Source: Lysinibacillus pinottii (GTDB lineage: Bacteria > Bacillota > Bacilli > Bacillales_A > Planococcaceae). Taken from it: a DNA stretch of 64,000 nucleotides. The stretch spans positions 62,001 through 126,000 of the forward strand of contig NZ_JANTOO010000015.1 in assembly GCF_024753545.1 (NCBI RefSeq), written 5' to 3'. The position numbers and the translations under genes were made by a program. Of this stretch, positions 35,095 to 43,797 are shown piece by piece; the stretch's first letter is position 1, and the number at the start of each line of letters is the position of its first letter. Under the pieces are notes generated by a model. That model saw nothing but the letters and a program-made list of their open reading frames with translations. It made no database searches and was not told where the DNA came from.

Positions 35095-35257
35095 CGTAAC
35101 AAGGATGTTCCGTCCAAGTTACATAGGTTTGGCACCTAAAAAAGAATTATACAGACAAATTATTATGAAATCAATAAAAATAAAAAGGTATATTTTGGAC
35201 ATTGCTAAAATTTTTAAATATAATGAAAGAATACTTGCTTAAGAAGGAGGTTTTATC

Positions 35258-35893
35258 ATGACCGAAATGAAAAAACTATCTATTCATCGCGCCTTAACAG
35301 AATTGAAAATGCTACAACAACGTATAGAAGGGGCAACCAATGAGGTTAGCTCTGTAGTAGCCAATCGTAAAAGTAATCAGAAAATAAATGGAATAGAAAT
35401 AGTTGAATACGAAAAACAAATGCAAGCATCCTATGATAAAGTAATGGGCTTAATTAGCTATAGAAATAACATAAAAGCGTTAGTTGTACAATCGAATGCC
35501 AGCACAAAGGTAATCGTTGGCAAGGAAGAAATGACTGTCGCGGAGGCCATTGAGCGTAAACAATCGATTCAATATGAAAAGAACTTGCTAGAAGTCATGC
35601 AACATCAATACCGTTCTGCTATCCATACAGTTGCCAAAGAAAATGATGCATTACCGGCCAAACTGGAAACCTATTTAATTAATATATTAGGCAATAAAGA
35701 TAAACAATCTCCGGAAGAAGTGAAATTACATACGGAAACATTTATGAAAAGGAATGAGTTTGAAATCATTGATCCACTAAATGTTAGACAGAGAATAGAG
35801 ACATTAAGTAGTCGGATTGAAGAGTTCGAATCAGAGGTCGATGCAGTCTTATCTGAATCGAATGCCACAACATTTATTGAAGTGCAAGCATAA
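35258..35893 (+). CDS. Hypothetical coiled-coil protein (211 aa)
   Basis: AAGAAGGAGG precedes the ATG. Almost entirely helical: an N-terminal coiled coil (ALTELKMLQQRIEGA), a middle region with MTVAEAIERKQSIQYEKNLL, and a C-terminal coil ending EVDAVLSESNATTFIEVQA. No Cys, no membrane segment. The pattern (a short sequence, a TVAEA motif, then a long helix) is reminiscent of DIP1984-like or phage-associated proteins, but I do not recognise the family. It stands alone between two intergenic stretches holding hairpins, which could fit an isolated acquired gene. Confidence 0.6.
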   Translation: MTEMKKLSIHRALTELKMLQQRIEGATNEVSSVVANRKSNQKINGIEIVEYEKQMQASYDKVMGLISYRNNIKALVVQSNASTKVIVGKEEMTVAEAIERKQSIQYEKNLLEVMQHQYRSAIHTVAKENDALPAKLETYLINILGNKDKQSPEEVKLHTETFMKRNEFEIIDPLNVRQRIETLSSRIEEFESEVDAVLSESNATTFIEVQA

Positions 35894-36185
35894 AAGGATA
35901 TGCATGGCCTTGCGAAAACGGAAAACGAAGAGTCGCTCGCGCTTTAAGGCATGTGTGCGAGTTTAAACATAAAACATGCCTTACTCAAATGAAACTTACA
36001 ACGAAAATAACCTAAAGGCTTAAAGGTTAAAGGTAAAAGTACAAAGTTTACGTGTCAAATATCTTTCTATAAAAGTTCAACTCTTAGCATTTAAAAATCT
36101 TCTAAATCCTGGGGTAATGGTTGAGGTATTGACTTTTCTGGACCGTCCGTCATCCACCAGGCAGCTCGTGCTGTGCATAACAAAA
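35894..36185. other. Intergenic stretch with one hairpin, no gene
   Basis: No coding frame with a start signal on either strand. It holds AAGGCATGT (35945-35953) pairing with ACATGCCTT around 35976-35984, which can act as terminator or structured 3' end of the hypothetical gene. The rest is AT-rich with a short GC-rich patch near 36140-36175. Confidence 0.5.
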
Positions 36186-36220
36186 AAAGGACGTCTCAAA
36201 TTTTTTTGAGACGCCTTTTA
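36186..36220. terminator. Terminator of rlmCD
   Basis: GGACGTCTCAAA and TTTGAGACG-CCT form a stem with T-runs on both sides; it lies just past the minus-strand stop codon at 36224. Confidence 0.85.
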
Positions 36221-36223
36221 TTT

Positions 36224-37612
36224 TTATTTATTTTTCAATACCAGCTTTGCTACACATTCTACCTGTGCCGTCTGTGAAAACATATCGACAGGTTGAATAT
36301 ACTCGACATGATAATGCTTCGATAATTGCTGTAAATCCTTCGCTAATGTAGATGGATTACATGATGTATAAACAAAACGCTTAGGTCTAAGCTTAAGCAC
36401 GGTTTGAATAAACTCTGATGCAAGACCTGTACGCGGTGGGTCTACTGTTATAACATCTGGTGTAAAGCCTTCTTTGCGCCATTTTGATAGGACACTTTCG
36501 GCCGTACCTACAGCATATTTAGTATGCTTGAAGCCATGGTTGCGCGCATTTTTGCGAGCATCTTGAATGCTTTCAGGAATGACATCCATCCCGCGAACTT
36601 CTGCTGCTTGATCTGCTAGCCAAAGACCCACGGTACCAACTCCACAATATGCATCAACTACTGATTCTTTTCCTGTTAAAGCAGCTGCCTTTTTTATTTC
36701 ATCATAGAGATGAACTGTTTGAGTTGGATTAAGCTGGAAGAAAGCACGAGCCGATAAGTCAAAGGCCAATTCGCCAAGCTCTTCATGTATTGTTTCTTTA
36801 CCATCAAGAACTATTGTTTCATCACCAAAAATTAAAGAGGTTTTCTCACGATTAATATTTTGTGCAATGGAAACAATGCTAGGATCAATTTTTTTTATAC
36901 GTGTAATCAATTCAGCAAGATGGGGAATTTCTTTACGGGTAGTTACAAGTACAACTTGTGTTTCACCTGTACGTATCCCTGTACGTACTACAATCGTACG
37001 CACTAAGCCATCTAGTGTACGTCCATCATAAATCGTGATATTTAATTTTTGTAAAATCTTACGTGTTGCGACAGTAATTTTAGATGTAACAGGGTGTTGT
37101 ACAAGGCAGTCGTTAATATTTAGTAGCTTATTGCTGCCTTCAGCAAATAAGCCTGCATATACTCGCTTGCCCTCTTTACGTACTTGGAATTGACTTTTAT
37201 TACGATAATGCCAAGGATTATCCATTCCAAGTGTTTTTCGTACTTCCACTGTTTCAGCTAGAGGTTTCGCATAACGCTCTAAAGCTTGGATGACAATATC
37301 ACGTTTTTCCAATAGCTGTTTTTCATATGTCATATGTTGAAGTTGACAGCCACCACATTCATTGTAGACTGGACAAGGTGCTTCCTGGCGGTGCTTAGAG
37401 GCTTTATGAATGGATAAAATCTCAGCTTCAGCAAAATTACGTTGAGTTTTCGTAACCTGAGCGGTAATTTCTTCACCAGGAATAGCTCCTTTTACAAATA
37501 TTACATTTCTTTTATAAAAACCCACACCTTCTCCATTAATGCCAAGTCTTCTTATTATGAGTGGGAATTTTTGCCCCACGGTCATTGTTGTTTGCTGCGT
37601 CAAACGTTCCAC
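36224..37612 (-). CDS. rlmCD: 23S rRNA (uracil-5-)-methyltransferase, RlmCD type
   Basis: 462 residues, GTG start with AGGGAC close upstream. An N-terminal TRAM domain (about 14-68) is followed by 4Fe-4S ligands Cys80, Cys86 and Cys89 in CPVYNECGGC plus a later Cys. A C-terminal SAM domain has DAYCGVGTVGLWLA, VDPPRTGL and the catalytic TSCNPSTLAKDL. It makes 5-methyluridine in 23S rRNA; in B. subtilis one enzyme modifies both U747 and U1939. Monocistronic. Confidence 0.92.
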   Translation of the reverse strand: MERLTQQTTMTVGQKFPLIIRRLGINGEGVGFYKRNVIFVKGAIPGEEITAQVTKTQRNFAEAEILSIHKASKHRQEAPCPVYNECGGCQLQHMTYEKQLLEKRDIVIQALERYAKPLAETVEVRKTLGMDNPWHYRNKSQFQVRKEGKRVYAGLFAEGSNKLLNINDCLVQHPVTSKITVATRKILQKLNITIYDGRTLDGLVRTIVVRTGIRTGETQVVLVTTRKEIPHLAELITRIKKIDPSIVSIAQNINREKTSLIFGDETIVLDGKETIHEELGELAFDLSARAFFQLNPTQTVHLYDEIKKAAALTGKESVVDAYCGVGTVGLWLADQAAEVRGMDVIPESIQDARKNARNHGFKHTKYAVGTAESVLSKWRKEGFTPDVITVDPPRTGLASEFIQTVLKLRPKRFVYTSCNPSTLAKDLQQLSKHYHVEYIQPVDMFSQTAQVECVAKLVLKNK

Positions 37613-37640
37613 GTCCCTGCTTTATAATGTCATCTCCCCA

Positions 37641-38465
37641 TTATAACGAAGGAGCAGACGATTGCAAAGCAACAGGAAAATCTTCATATTCTAATACTAA
37701 ATCGTCAAGTGATAAGAAGGTATAGCCTTGCTTTTTGGCCTCTGCAATAAACATTGGCAAAGCTTCGGCATTGTCTTGTGCAACCGTATGCATTAAAATA
37801 ACGGCGCCTGGATGCAATTGCTCCATGAGCGCATTATAGGCATAATCAGCACCACGTCGCTCATCTTTCATCCAATCCTTAAAGGCAACAGACCAAAATA
37901 TATGTCGATACCCTTCCGCATTACCTACTTCTAGCAGTTTTGCATTAAAGGTTCCTTCTGGCGGACGTGCATAGGTTGTACGATCGATGCCAGTCATTTC
38001 ACGTAATTTCCCATCAAATTTTCGCCATTCTGCACGCATGCCCTCTGGAGTAAGTCGAGCCATATTAGGGTGCCCATATGAATGGTTGCCAATAGTATGA
38101 CCATCCTTCACCATACGTTTTACTAGGTCGCTCGCGCTGTCTAAATAATGGCCAGTTAAAAAGAAAGTTGCAGGTACATCTTCTTTTTTCAATGTATCCA
38201 AAATACTTTCGGTAAAGCCGTTCTCATAGCCATTATCAAATGTTAGGTAGGCAATTTTTTTATCTGCCTTCCCTTTATAAATAGCCCCATATTTATCAAG
38301 TAGTTGATCAAGCTGCGCACCAGCCTCTGCCTGTTCACCATTTTTAGCACGCTTAAAGCCCCAATGATGTTCATCAGAACCTGCAGCAAAATATGGATTA
38401 ATGCTAATACCTGCGGCAATAATAAAAGTAGCGATTACCGCACCAACAATATGCTGTTTCCACAT
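37641..38465 (-). CDS. pdaA: Polysaccharide deacetylase PdaA (spore cortex muramic lactam)
   Basis: 274 residues with an N-terminal membrane anchor/signal (about 5-25). It matches B. subtilis PdaA: HWGFKRAKNGEQ, the NodB motif LTFDNGYENGFT with metal-binding Asp, NHSYGHPNM with two His, ARPPEGTF, and MHTVAQDNAEAL. PdaA de-N-acetylates muramic acid on the way to muramic delta-lactam, required for germination lysis of the cortex. The sporulation role supports an endospore former. Its ribosome site lies inside a hairpin ending just before the ATG (38471-38500). Confidence 0.94.
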   Translation of the reverse strand: MWKQHIVGAVIATFIIAAGISINPYFAAGSDEHHWGFKRAKNGEQAEAGAQLDQLLDKYGAIYKGKADKKIAYLTFDNGYENGFTESILDTLKKEDVPATFFLTGHYLDSASDLVKRMVKDGHTIGNHSYGHPNMARLTPEGMRAEWRKFDGKLREMTGIDRTTYARPPEGTFNAKLLEVGNAEGYRHIFWSVAFKDWMKDERRGADYAYNALMEQLHPGAVILMHTVAQDNAEALPMFIAEAKKQGYTFLSLDDLVLEYEDFPVALQSSAPSL

Positions 38466-38502
38466 AAAAAACGCATCCTTTCTTTTTCAATAGGATGCGT
38501 AA
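38466..38502 (-). terminator. Hairpin between yfhF and pdaA enclosing the pdaA ribosome site
   Basis: On the minus strand, ACGCATCCT and AGGATGCGT (38492-38500 and 38471-38479) form a 9-bp stem followed by TTTTTT and then directly by the pdaA ATG. The 3' arm contains the AAAGGATG ribosome site. It can terminate yfhF transcripts and mask pdaA translation. Confidence 0.75.
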
Positions 38503-38521
38503 AATAGCTATAAATTATCCA

Positions 38522-39430
38522 CTAATTCTGAGCAATTAATAAGTCTTCAAGTGCTTCTGTTAAATGGGGAAATTTAAATGTAAAATGATGCTTTTCTAAC
38601 AAAGCTGGTTGGACATGTTGACCCTCTAAAACAAGAGTGCTCTGTTCTCCAAGGGCAAAGCGGATGGCAAAGCTAGGGACAGGCATCCAATGTCGTCGAT
38701 TCATGACCATAGCGATTGTTTGTCCAAATTCTTTCATGCGTGTGGCATGAGGTGCAGTTACATTGAATGGACCATGAATTTCTTCATGAAGGATTGCAAA
38801 ATATAAAGCACGTGCTACATCTTCAATATGTACCCACGAAAGCCATTGCTTACCAGAACCGATTGTTCCGCCAATATGCATTTGATATGGCAATAGCATG
38901 GGTGGTAAGGCACCGCTCTTTCTACCTAAAATGACACCAAAGCGTGCAAGGGCCACACGGATTCCCAAATGTTCTGCTCGTTTTGCATGTCGTTCCCAAT
39001 CATCAACGGTCGAGCCTAAAAAATTGGTCGCTGCATCAGAAAAATTCTCATTATAAATAACCTCTGTAGAATGGGGGTAAAAACCCACGGCACTTGCATT
39101 AACAAGTACTTTCGGTTTTTTCCTGAGCTTTTCTATTATGCGCACTATTTCAAGTGTTGCATGCATCCGACTCCAATAAATATCCTTCTTTTGTTTTTTC
39201 GTCCATCGACCATTATTTAAAGAAACTCCTGCTAAATTCACAAAGGCATCTGCTCCTTCTAATGCCTCTATTGGTAGGGACTCATCCTGCAACCATTGTA
39301 CATATTGAATACCATTTTTTTCGGAGGAAGGACTTCGAGTTAAAACAAATATACTGTGACCATTTTCCTGAGCTAGCTTGATAAAAGCTTTTCCCACAAA
39401 ACCAGTTCCACCCGCAATCACGATTTTCAT
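38522..39430 (-). CDS. yfhF: TIGR01777 family epimerase (YfhF)
   Basis: 302 residues from the ATG at 39430 with AAAGGGGTG before it. Rossmann NAD(P) motif IAGGTGFVGKAF at residues 4-15; the middle has ADAFVNLAGVSL and VNASAVGFYPHS. The C-terminal DUF1731 segment LVLEGQHVQPALLEKHHFTF is typical. Putative nucleotide-sugar-type epimerase; relatives include SulA-type cell division regulators by old annotation, but function is not established. Divergent from recX, as in B. subtilis. Confidence 0.9.
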   Translation of the reverse strand: MKIVIAGGTGFVGKAFIKLAQENGHSIFVLTRSPSSEKNGIQYVQWLQDESLPIEALEGADAFVNLAGVSLNNGRWTKKQKKDIYWSRMHATLEIVRIIEKLRKKPKVLVNASAVGFYPHSTEVIYNENFSDAATNFLGSTVDDWERHAKRAEHLGIRVALARFGVILGRKSGALPPMLLPYQMHIGGTIGSGKQWLSWVHIEDVARALYFAILHEEIHGPFNVTAPHATRMKEFGQTIAMVMNRRHWMPVPSFAIRFALGEQSTLVLEGQHVQPALLEKHHFTFKFPHLTEALEDLLIAQN

Positions 39431-39586
39431 AAGAAGCACCCCTTTTTCAAAAATATACTTTACTAGTAATTTTATCATTTAACACGAATGCAAGCACCTT
39501 AAGTGAATCCCTAGAAGAAGGTGATAAGTATCGAATAACGGATACCGTAAAAAGAAATGTTATAATGGACAGGTGAGGTGTTGGCT

Positions 39587-40390
39587 ATGCGTATGATTAC
39601 GAAAATTGCACGTCAAAAAAACAATCCTGAGCGTTATAATATCTATTTAAATGAAGAATATGCATTTCCTGTTGATGAGGCTATTCTTCTTCAATTTTCT
39701 TTAACAAAGGGGAAAGTTCTCGATGAATTTGAAATTCAGGAAATTGCCTATGAGGATGAGATACGCAAGGCGTTTAATAAAGGATTAAACTTTCTTTCTT
39801 ATCAAATGCGAAGTGAGCACGAGGTTAAGAAAAAACTTCTTACCTTAGAATTTGGAGAAGCAGTAGTTTTAGAAGCAATCCAGAAATTAAAATCGTATGG
39901 CTTTATAAACGATGAAAATTATTCCAAAGCTTTACTTGATACAAAAAAGGCTACAATGAAAAAGGGACCGAGAGCTATTAGACAAGATCTCATGAAAAAA
40001 GGAATTAATAAAAACCTACAAGATGAGGTACTTGCCACTTATAGTTTTGAAGAACAAATAAAATTGGCCTTACAGTTGGCGGAAAAAATTATACGTTCAG
40101 AGAAAAGAAAGACGCCAGCACAAGTAAAGGCTAAAATTCAAGATTATCTGTTAAGAAAAGGCTATGCATTTCCTATTGTGGAAGAGGTGCTTAATCAAAT
40201 AGAACTTGAGCAAGATGAAGACAACTGGCAGCCATTACTCGATGCACAGGGCGAAAAAGTTTGGAAAAAGTACGTATCGAAGTATACTGGTTATGAGCTA
40301 AAAATGAAGGTGAAGCAGACGCTTTACCAAAAGGGTTTTCCTATAGAAGTAATAGATCGTTTTATAGAAGAGAAGGAGAATGAGGAATGA
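39587..40390 (+). CDS. recX: Recombination regulator RecX
   Basis: 267 residues from the ATG at 39587 (AGGTGAGGTG upstream); GTG at 39578 is possible. Repeated three-helix modules with the signature FLSYQMRSEHEVKKKL, YGFINDENYSKAL, KKGPRAIRQDL and later LLRKGYAFPIVEEVL. RecX binds RecA filaments and inhibits recombination and strand exchange. It overlaps yfhH by 4 bases (ATGA), forming the recX-yfhH-yfhJ unit. Confidence 0.93.
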   Translation: MRMITKIARQKNNPERYNIYLNEEYAFPVDEAILLQFSLTKGKVLDEFEIQEIAYEDEIRKAFNKGLNFLSYQMRSEHEVKKKLLTLEFGEAVVLEAIQKLKSYGFINDENYSKALLDTKKATMKKGPRAIRQDLMKKGINKNLQDEVLATYSFEEQIKLALQLAEKIIRSEKRKTPAQVKAKIQDYLLRKGYAFPIVEEVLNQIELEQDEDNWQPLLDAQGEKVWKKYVSKYTGYELKMKVKQTLYQKGFPIEVIDRFIEEKENEE

Positions 40391-40716
40391 ACGAAAAGAA
40401 TTATGCTGCTATGTCTGAGCATGAACTGCGTGAGGAAATTGCATTTTTAAAAGAGAAGGCAAGAAAGGCAGAACAGCTTGGCATCATTAATGAATTTGCT
40501 GTTTATGAACGTAAAGCATTAATGGCAGCAGCTTATTTAGTAGATTTGAATACAATTGTTCCGGGTGAAATGTATCGTATTGATCGTTCAGATAATGAAT
40601 TTTTCCAAGTTGATTATTTGAAGGGACGATTTGCATGGGGACATCGTTTAGGTGGTGACAAATACCAAGAGGCACTACCTGTATCCATGCTGTCTCCTGT
40701 AAAGGTGGGTAAATAA
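40387..40716 (+). CDS. yfhH: YfhH (DUF1811) family protein
   Basis: 109 residues, close to B. subtilis YfhH (104). N-terminal helices with ELREEIAFLKEKARKAEQ and IINEFAVYERKALMA, then an SH3-like beta C terminus (PGEMYRIDRS, GRFAWGHRLG, EALPVSML). Function unknown. Overlaps recX and is followed directly by yfhJ. Confidence 0.92.
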   Translation: MNEKNYAAMSEHELREEIAFLKEKARKAEQLGIINEFAVYERKALMAAAYLVDLNTIVPGEMYRIDRSDNEFFQVDYLKGRFAWGHRLGGDKYQEALPVSMLSPVKVGK

Positions 40717-40986
40717 ATGGAGGAAAAAATTGAAAAATTGACAGCAGAATTGCTTGCGAAAAATCCACAAATGTCAGTTGGACGTGCCCGTGTCTGGGTT
40801 GAATTATTATGGAGTGATTTTGAATCAACTTCAGCTAAAGCAGGGCATGATTATCGTGGGCCAGATTATACAGAAAATCTTGTTCGCCAATTAATTACAA
40901 GCTATGGTGATAAACTTCATGCCTTTGCAGGGCGCAATCCCAAATATGCCCATCTCCTAGATGCTAGTGATGATATGATACAATAA
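40717..40986 (+). CDS. yfhJ: WVELL protein (YfhJ)
   Basis: 89 residues. The family-defining WVELLWSDFE motif is at about residues 27-36, with KAGHDYRG and NPKYAHLL following, all as in B. subtilis YfhJ. The ATG adjoins the yfhH stop codon. Function unknown. Confidence 0.92.
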   Translation: MEEKIEKLTAELLAKNPQMSVGRARVWVELLWSDFESTSAKAGHDYRGPDYTENLVRQLITSYGDKLHAFAGRNPKYAHLLDASDDMIQ

Positions 40987-40987
40987 T

Positions 40988-41017
40988 AAAACCCTGACCA
41001 TTATTGGTCAGGGTTTA
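40988..41017. terminator. Bidirectional terminator
   Basis: AAACCCTGACCA (40989-41000) pairs perfectly with TGGTCAGGGTTT (41005-41016) around a 4-base loop. It separates convergent yfhJ and yfhP. Confidence 0.88.
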
Positions 41018-41021
41018 CTGC

Positions 41022-42008
41022 TTAATTACTTGCGCCAATTTGTAGTTTTTTCTGAAGCTTATCTTCTGTAAAAATCCAACCCGTGTAGGATGTGACGATT
41101 TCATTATCGTCATTTAAATGTGCTACTGCCACAAAGGGATAGCGATTGTCACTACGATAACGCAAGTCGATTAAACGTACCTCTAATAAGCCATTTTCAA
41201 GCTCAGAAATCTCCCATCGGTACATCGGGGAGAATGACACGAAGGCAGCTAAGTTGGGGTCTTTCATTGCTGCATGAATGAGGGCAGTATTAGGTAAAGG
41301 CTTAATCTCAAATTTATCATAAATATTAACAGTCCTTCCATAAGCACGGCCAACATAATAATGTGTTTTAGACTTGGCAGCAATACGCCAATGGAAGAAG
41401 CGCATAGTGGGTGCTACGATAACATATTCTTCATCTTGTATCGTACTGTGGACAGCATTTTTTACTGCTTTTTGAACAGCAAATCGTAACAGATAATAAA
41501 TCACGATGATGATATACATGATGCTAAATGTCCAAACAGGGTTGGCTCCGAAAGCCCATAATACAATACCTAAACAGTGTAAGGAAAAAATAATCGGATC
41601 AAATGTATTGATGACACCTAATGCAACCCATTTTCTGGAAAATGGCCGTATTGCTTGGGTACCGTATGCATTAAAAATATCTACAAAGACGTGAAGAGCA
41701 ACAGCTAAAAATGTCCAAAGCCATAAATGAAACACATTTACGTCTTGCAAAATAAGGGATATAACTGCTGTTATTAAGATTGGCCATATAGCTACTGCCG
41801 GTAGAGAATGTGTAATTCCGCGATGATGTCTAATATAAATGGCATTATTGCGTAGTTTTAACACAGTATCAACATCTGGAGCTTGTGAGCCAATTATCGT
41901 ACCTGCCATGACAGCAGTAAAGGTCATTGAGTGATTTGCTACTATAGGGTCGGCTAATGCGAGACCGCCAATGGCAATACCCATAACGAAATGTGTACCT
42001 GAATCCAA
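41022..42008 (-). CDS. yfhP: Membrane-bound metal-dependent hydrolase-like protein (YfhP)
   Basis: 328 residues (B. subtilis YfhP 327). TTG start with AGGAGTGG 8 bases upstream. YdjM-type motifs: GTHFVMG with His, SQAPDVDT with Asp pair, HHRGITHS with the His cluster, and HVFVDIFNAYGTQ. About five membrane helices, then a soluble C-terminal domain of some 140 residues. In B. subtilis YfhP is linked to expression of a neighbouring operon; here the catalytic role remains unproved. Confidence 0.88.
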   Translation of the reverse strand: MDSGTHFVMGIAIGGLALADPIVANHSMTFTAVMAGTIIGSQAPDVDTVLKLRNNAIYIRHHRGITHSLPAVAIWPILITAVISLILQDVNVFHLWLWTFLAVALHVFVDIFNAYGTQAIRPFSRKWVALGVINTFDPIIFSLHCLGIVLWAFGANPVWTFSIMYIIIVIYYLLRFAVQKAVKNAVHSTIQDEEYVIVAPTMRFFHWRIAAKSKTHYYVGRAYGRTVNIYDKFEIKPLPNTALIHAAMKDPNLAAFVSFSPMYRWEISELENGLLEVRLIDLRYRSDNRYPFVAVAHLNDDNEIVTSYTGWIFTEDKLQKKLQIGASN

Positions 42009-42100
42009 AAATATCCACTCCTAGTATGCAGTAAAATCGAGTACAATTTGCATACATCTTTATTTCAATTATAAATTAACTGTATTCAATTTTTGTATGG

Positions 42101-42154
42101 TGACATTCGATAATGACGAATTTTGTCAGTTATGGACGAATGTTCATTCTTTAT
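42101..42154. repeat. Inverted repeat upstream of yfhP/mutY
   Basis: ACATTCG and CGAATGT are 7-bp arms separated by about 30 bases containing a second imperfect pair (TGACGAA with TTTGTCA nearby). It lies in the divergent promoter region of yfhP and mutY and could be an operator; no regulator can be named. Confidence 0.35.
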
Positions 42155-42208
42155 TAATTGTATACCCTTTTCAACATAAATTAAATCGTAAAAATATTGG
42201 AGGTCACT

Positions 42209-43252
42209 GTGAATTACCCATATGTAACAGAATTTCGACATTCTTTAGTCGAATGGTTTAACGCTGAGAAACGCGACTTACCGTGGAGACATACTACAGA
42301 TCCATATAAAATTTGGGTTTCTGAAGTGATGCTACAGCAGACACGTGTCGACACAGTTATTCCTTATTACAATCGTTTTATGGAAAGTTTTCCAACATTA
42401 GATTTGCTTGCAGAAGCTCCACAAGATTATTTATTAAAGCATTGGGAAGGACTTGGCTATTATTCTCGAGTGCGCAATTTACAGGCAGGTGCACGTGAGG
42501 TTTTAGAAAATTATGGAGGCGTGGTCCCTGATAATCGCCATGAAATATCAAAATTAAAAGGTGTAGGACCTTATACCGCTGGTGCTATTTTAAGTATTGC
42601 CTATAACAAGCCCGAACATGCAGTAGATGGCAATGTTATGCGAGTATTAAGCAGAGTGCTTAATATAAATGAGGACATAGCCGTACCCAAAACTAAAAAG
42701 ATTTTTGAAGCGGCAGTTGAGGAGCTTATTGATCCTACTAATGCATCTTCCTTTAACCAAGGCTTAATGGAGCTAGGGGCACTTATTTGTACGCCTACGT
42801 CACCGAAATGTTTATTGTGCCCTGTGCGAGAATATTGTACAGCGTTTAATGAGGGTGAACCGGAAAAACTGCCAGTTAAATCGAAAAAAATGAAGATGAA
42901 GCATTTGAGTTACAATATTTTAGTCTGTCAAGATGAACAAGGACGTTTTTTAATGGAGCAACGGCCCGAAGAAGGATTATTAGCTAAACTATGGCAATTC
43001 CCAATGATTGATACTACTAGTCAGATAACAGAGGAAAGCTTCTTAAAGGAATGTTTCATTAATGTACAAGCTAGGCATGAACTGCTTTCATTTAAGCACG
43101 TGTTTTCACATTTAACATGGCATATAAATAGCTATTATATGAAGTGTAAATCCTCTTCAACGGGCGATTGGTTCACTCAAGAACAAATAGAACAATTGCC
43201 GATGCCTGTTCCTATGTTAAAAATATGGGAAGAGGTAAAAAATAATAAATAG
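42209..43252 (+). CDS. mutY: A/G-specific adenine DNA glycosylase MutY
   Basis: 347 residues from the GTG at 42209 with TTGGAGG upstream. Motifs: LPWRHTTDPYKIWVSEVMLQ with catalytic Glu, the helix-hairpin-helix LKGVGPYTAGAI with VDGNVMRVLSR and catalytic Asp, and the FeS loop CTPTSPKCLLCPVREYC (C-x6-C-x2-C-x5-C). A C-terminal Nudix-like domain (about 225-340) senses 8-oxoguanine. It removes adenine mispaired with 8-oxoG. Confidence 0.96.
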   Translation: MNYPYVTEFRHSLVEWFNAEKRDLPWRHTTDPYKIWVSEVMLQQTRVDTVIPYYNRFMESFPTLDLLAEAPQDYLLKHWEGLGYYSRVRNLQAGAREVLENYGGVVPDNRHEISKLKGVGPYTAGAILSIAYNKPEHAVDGNVMRVLSRVLNINEDIAVPKTKKIFEAAVEELIDPTNASSFNQGLMELGALICTPTSPKCLLCPVREYCTAFNEGEPEKLPVKSKKMKMKHLSYNILVCQDEQGRFLMEQRPEEGLLAKLWQFPMIDTTSQITEESFLKECFINVQARHELLSFKHVFSHLTWHINSYYMKCKSSSTGDWFTQEQIEQLPMPVPMLKIWEEVKNNK

Positions 43253-43340
43253 GAAAATAAATCCTGCTTAAAACAATTATTTAATGAGCATAAATTTCTT
43301 CACCTCGGTACACAATAATTAGCGTGGAGGTGAATGAATA

Positions 43341-43517
43341 ATGAAAAAGCAAAACAACCAAAATTTCCAACCGAATAAAAATATGCAACGTCAAAGTGAA
43401 GAATTTGGTTATGAAACGGACGTAAATGAAGTGCAAAAGCAAAATGCGAAAGCAGAGCAAAAGAAAGCTCCAGCTTCAGGTCGTTTCTCTAAAACTAACC
43501 AAGATTTAGGTGAGTAA
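43341..43517 (+). CDS. sspE: Gamma-type small acid-soluble spore protein
   Basis: 58 residues; GTGGAGGTG precedes the ATG. Rich in Gln, Asn and Lys, with FGYETDVNEVQKQNAKAEQ in the middle and GRFSKTNQDLGE at the end. These fit the gamma-SASP repeat and GPR cleavage region. It sits between mutY and ntdP, as sspE does in B. subtilis. It would act as an amino-acid reserve in the spore; expression is expected from a forespore promoter. Confidence 0.88.
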   Translation: MKKQNNQNFQPNKNMQRQSEEFGYETDVNEVQKQNAKAEQKKAPASGRFSKTNQDLGE

Positions 43518-43549
43518 CACTTTGTAATTGCATAATTGCATTTACCTCT

Positions 43550-43597
43550 AAGGGGCTGTCTAAAAATCCGAAAAGATGAAAAAGACAGCTCCTTTCT
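43550..43597 (+). terminator. Terminator after sspE
   Basis: AAGGGGCTGTCT (43550-43561) pairs with AGACAGCTCCTT (43583-43594) with one mismatch; short T-run. Confidence 0.7.
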
Positions 43598-43797
43598 ATA
43601 TTCTTTTGGTAAACCAATAAATTCCAATATTGCAGGGCTTTTAATAAATTTCGCTTAAAGTTAACGAAATTTTATACAAATTCAAAATAGCGTAGTGAAA
43701 TTTGTGGTTTTCTAACTACACCTTTCGCGTACACATTGCTATAATATACTAGAGACTGCTAGATAAAGGTAGCATAGACGAAAAGGTGGGCTTCAAA

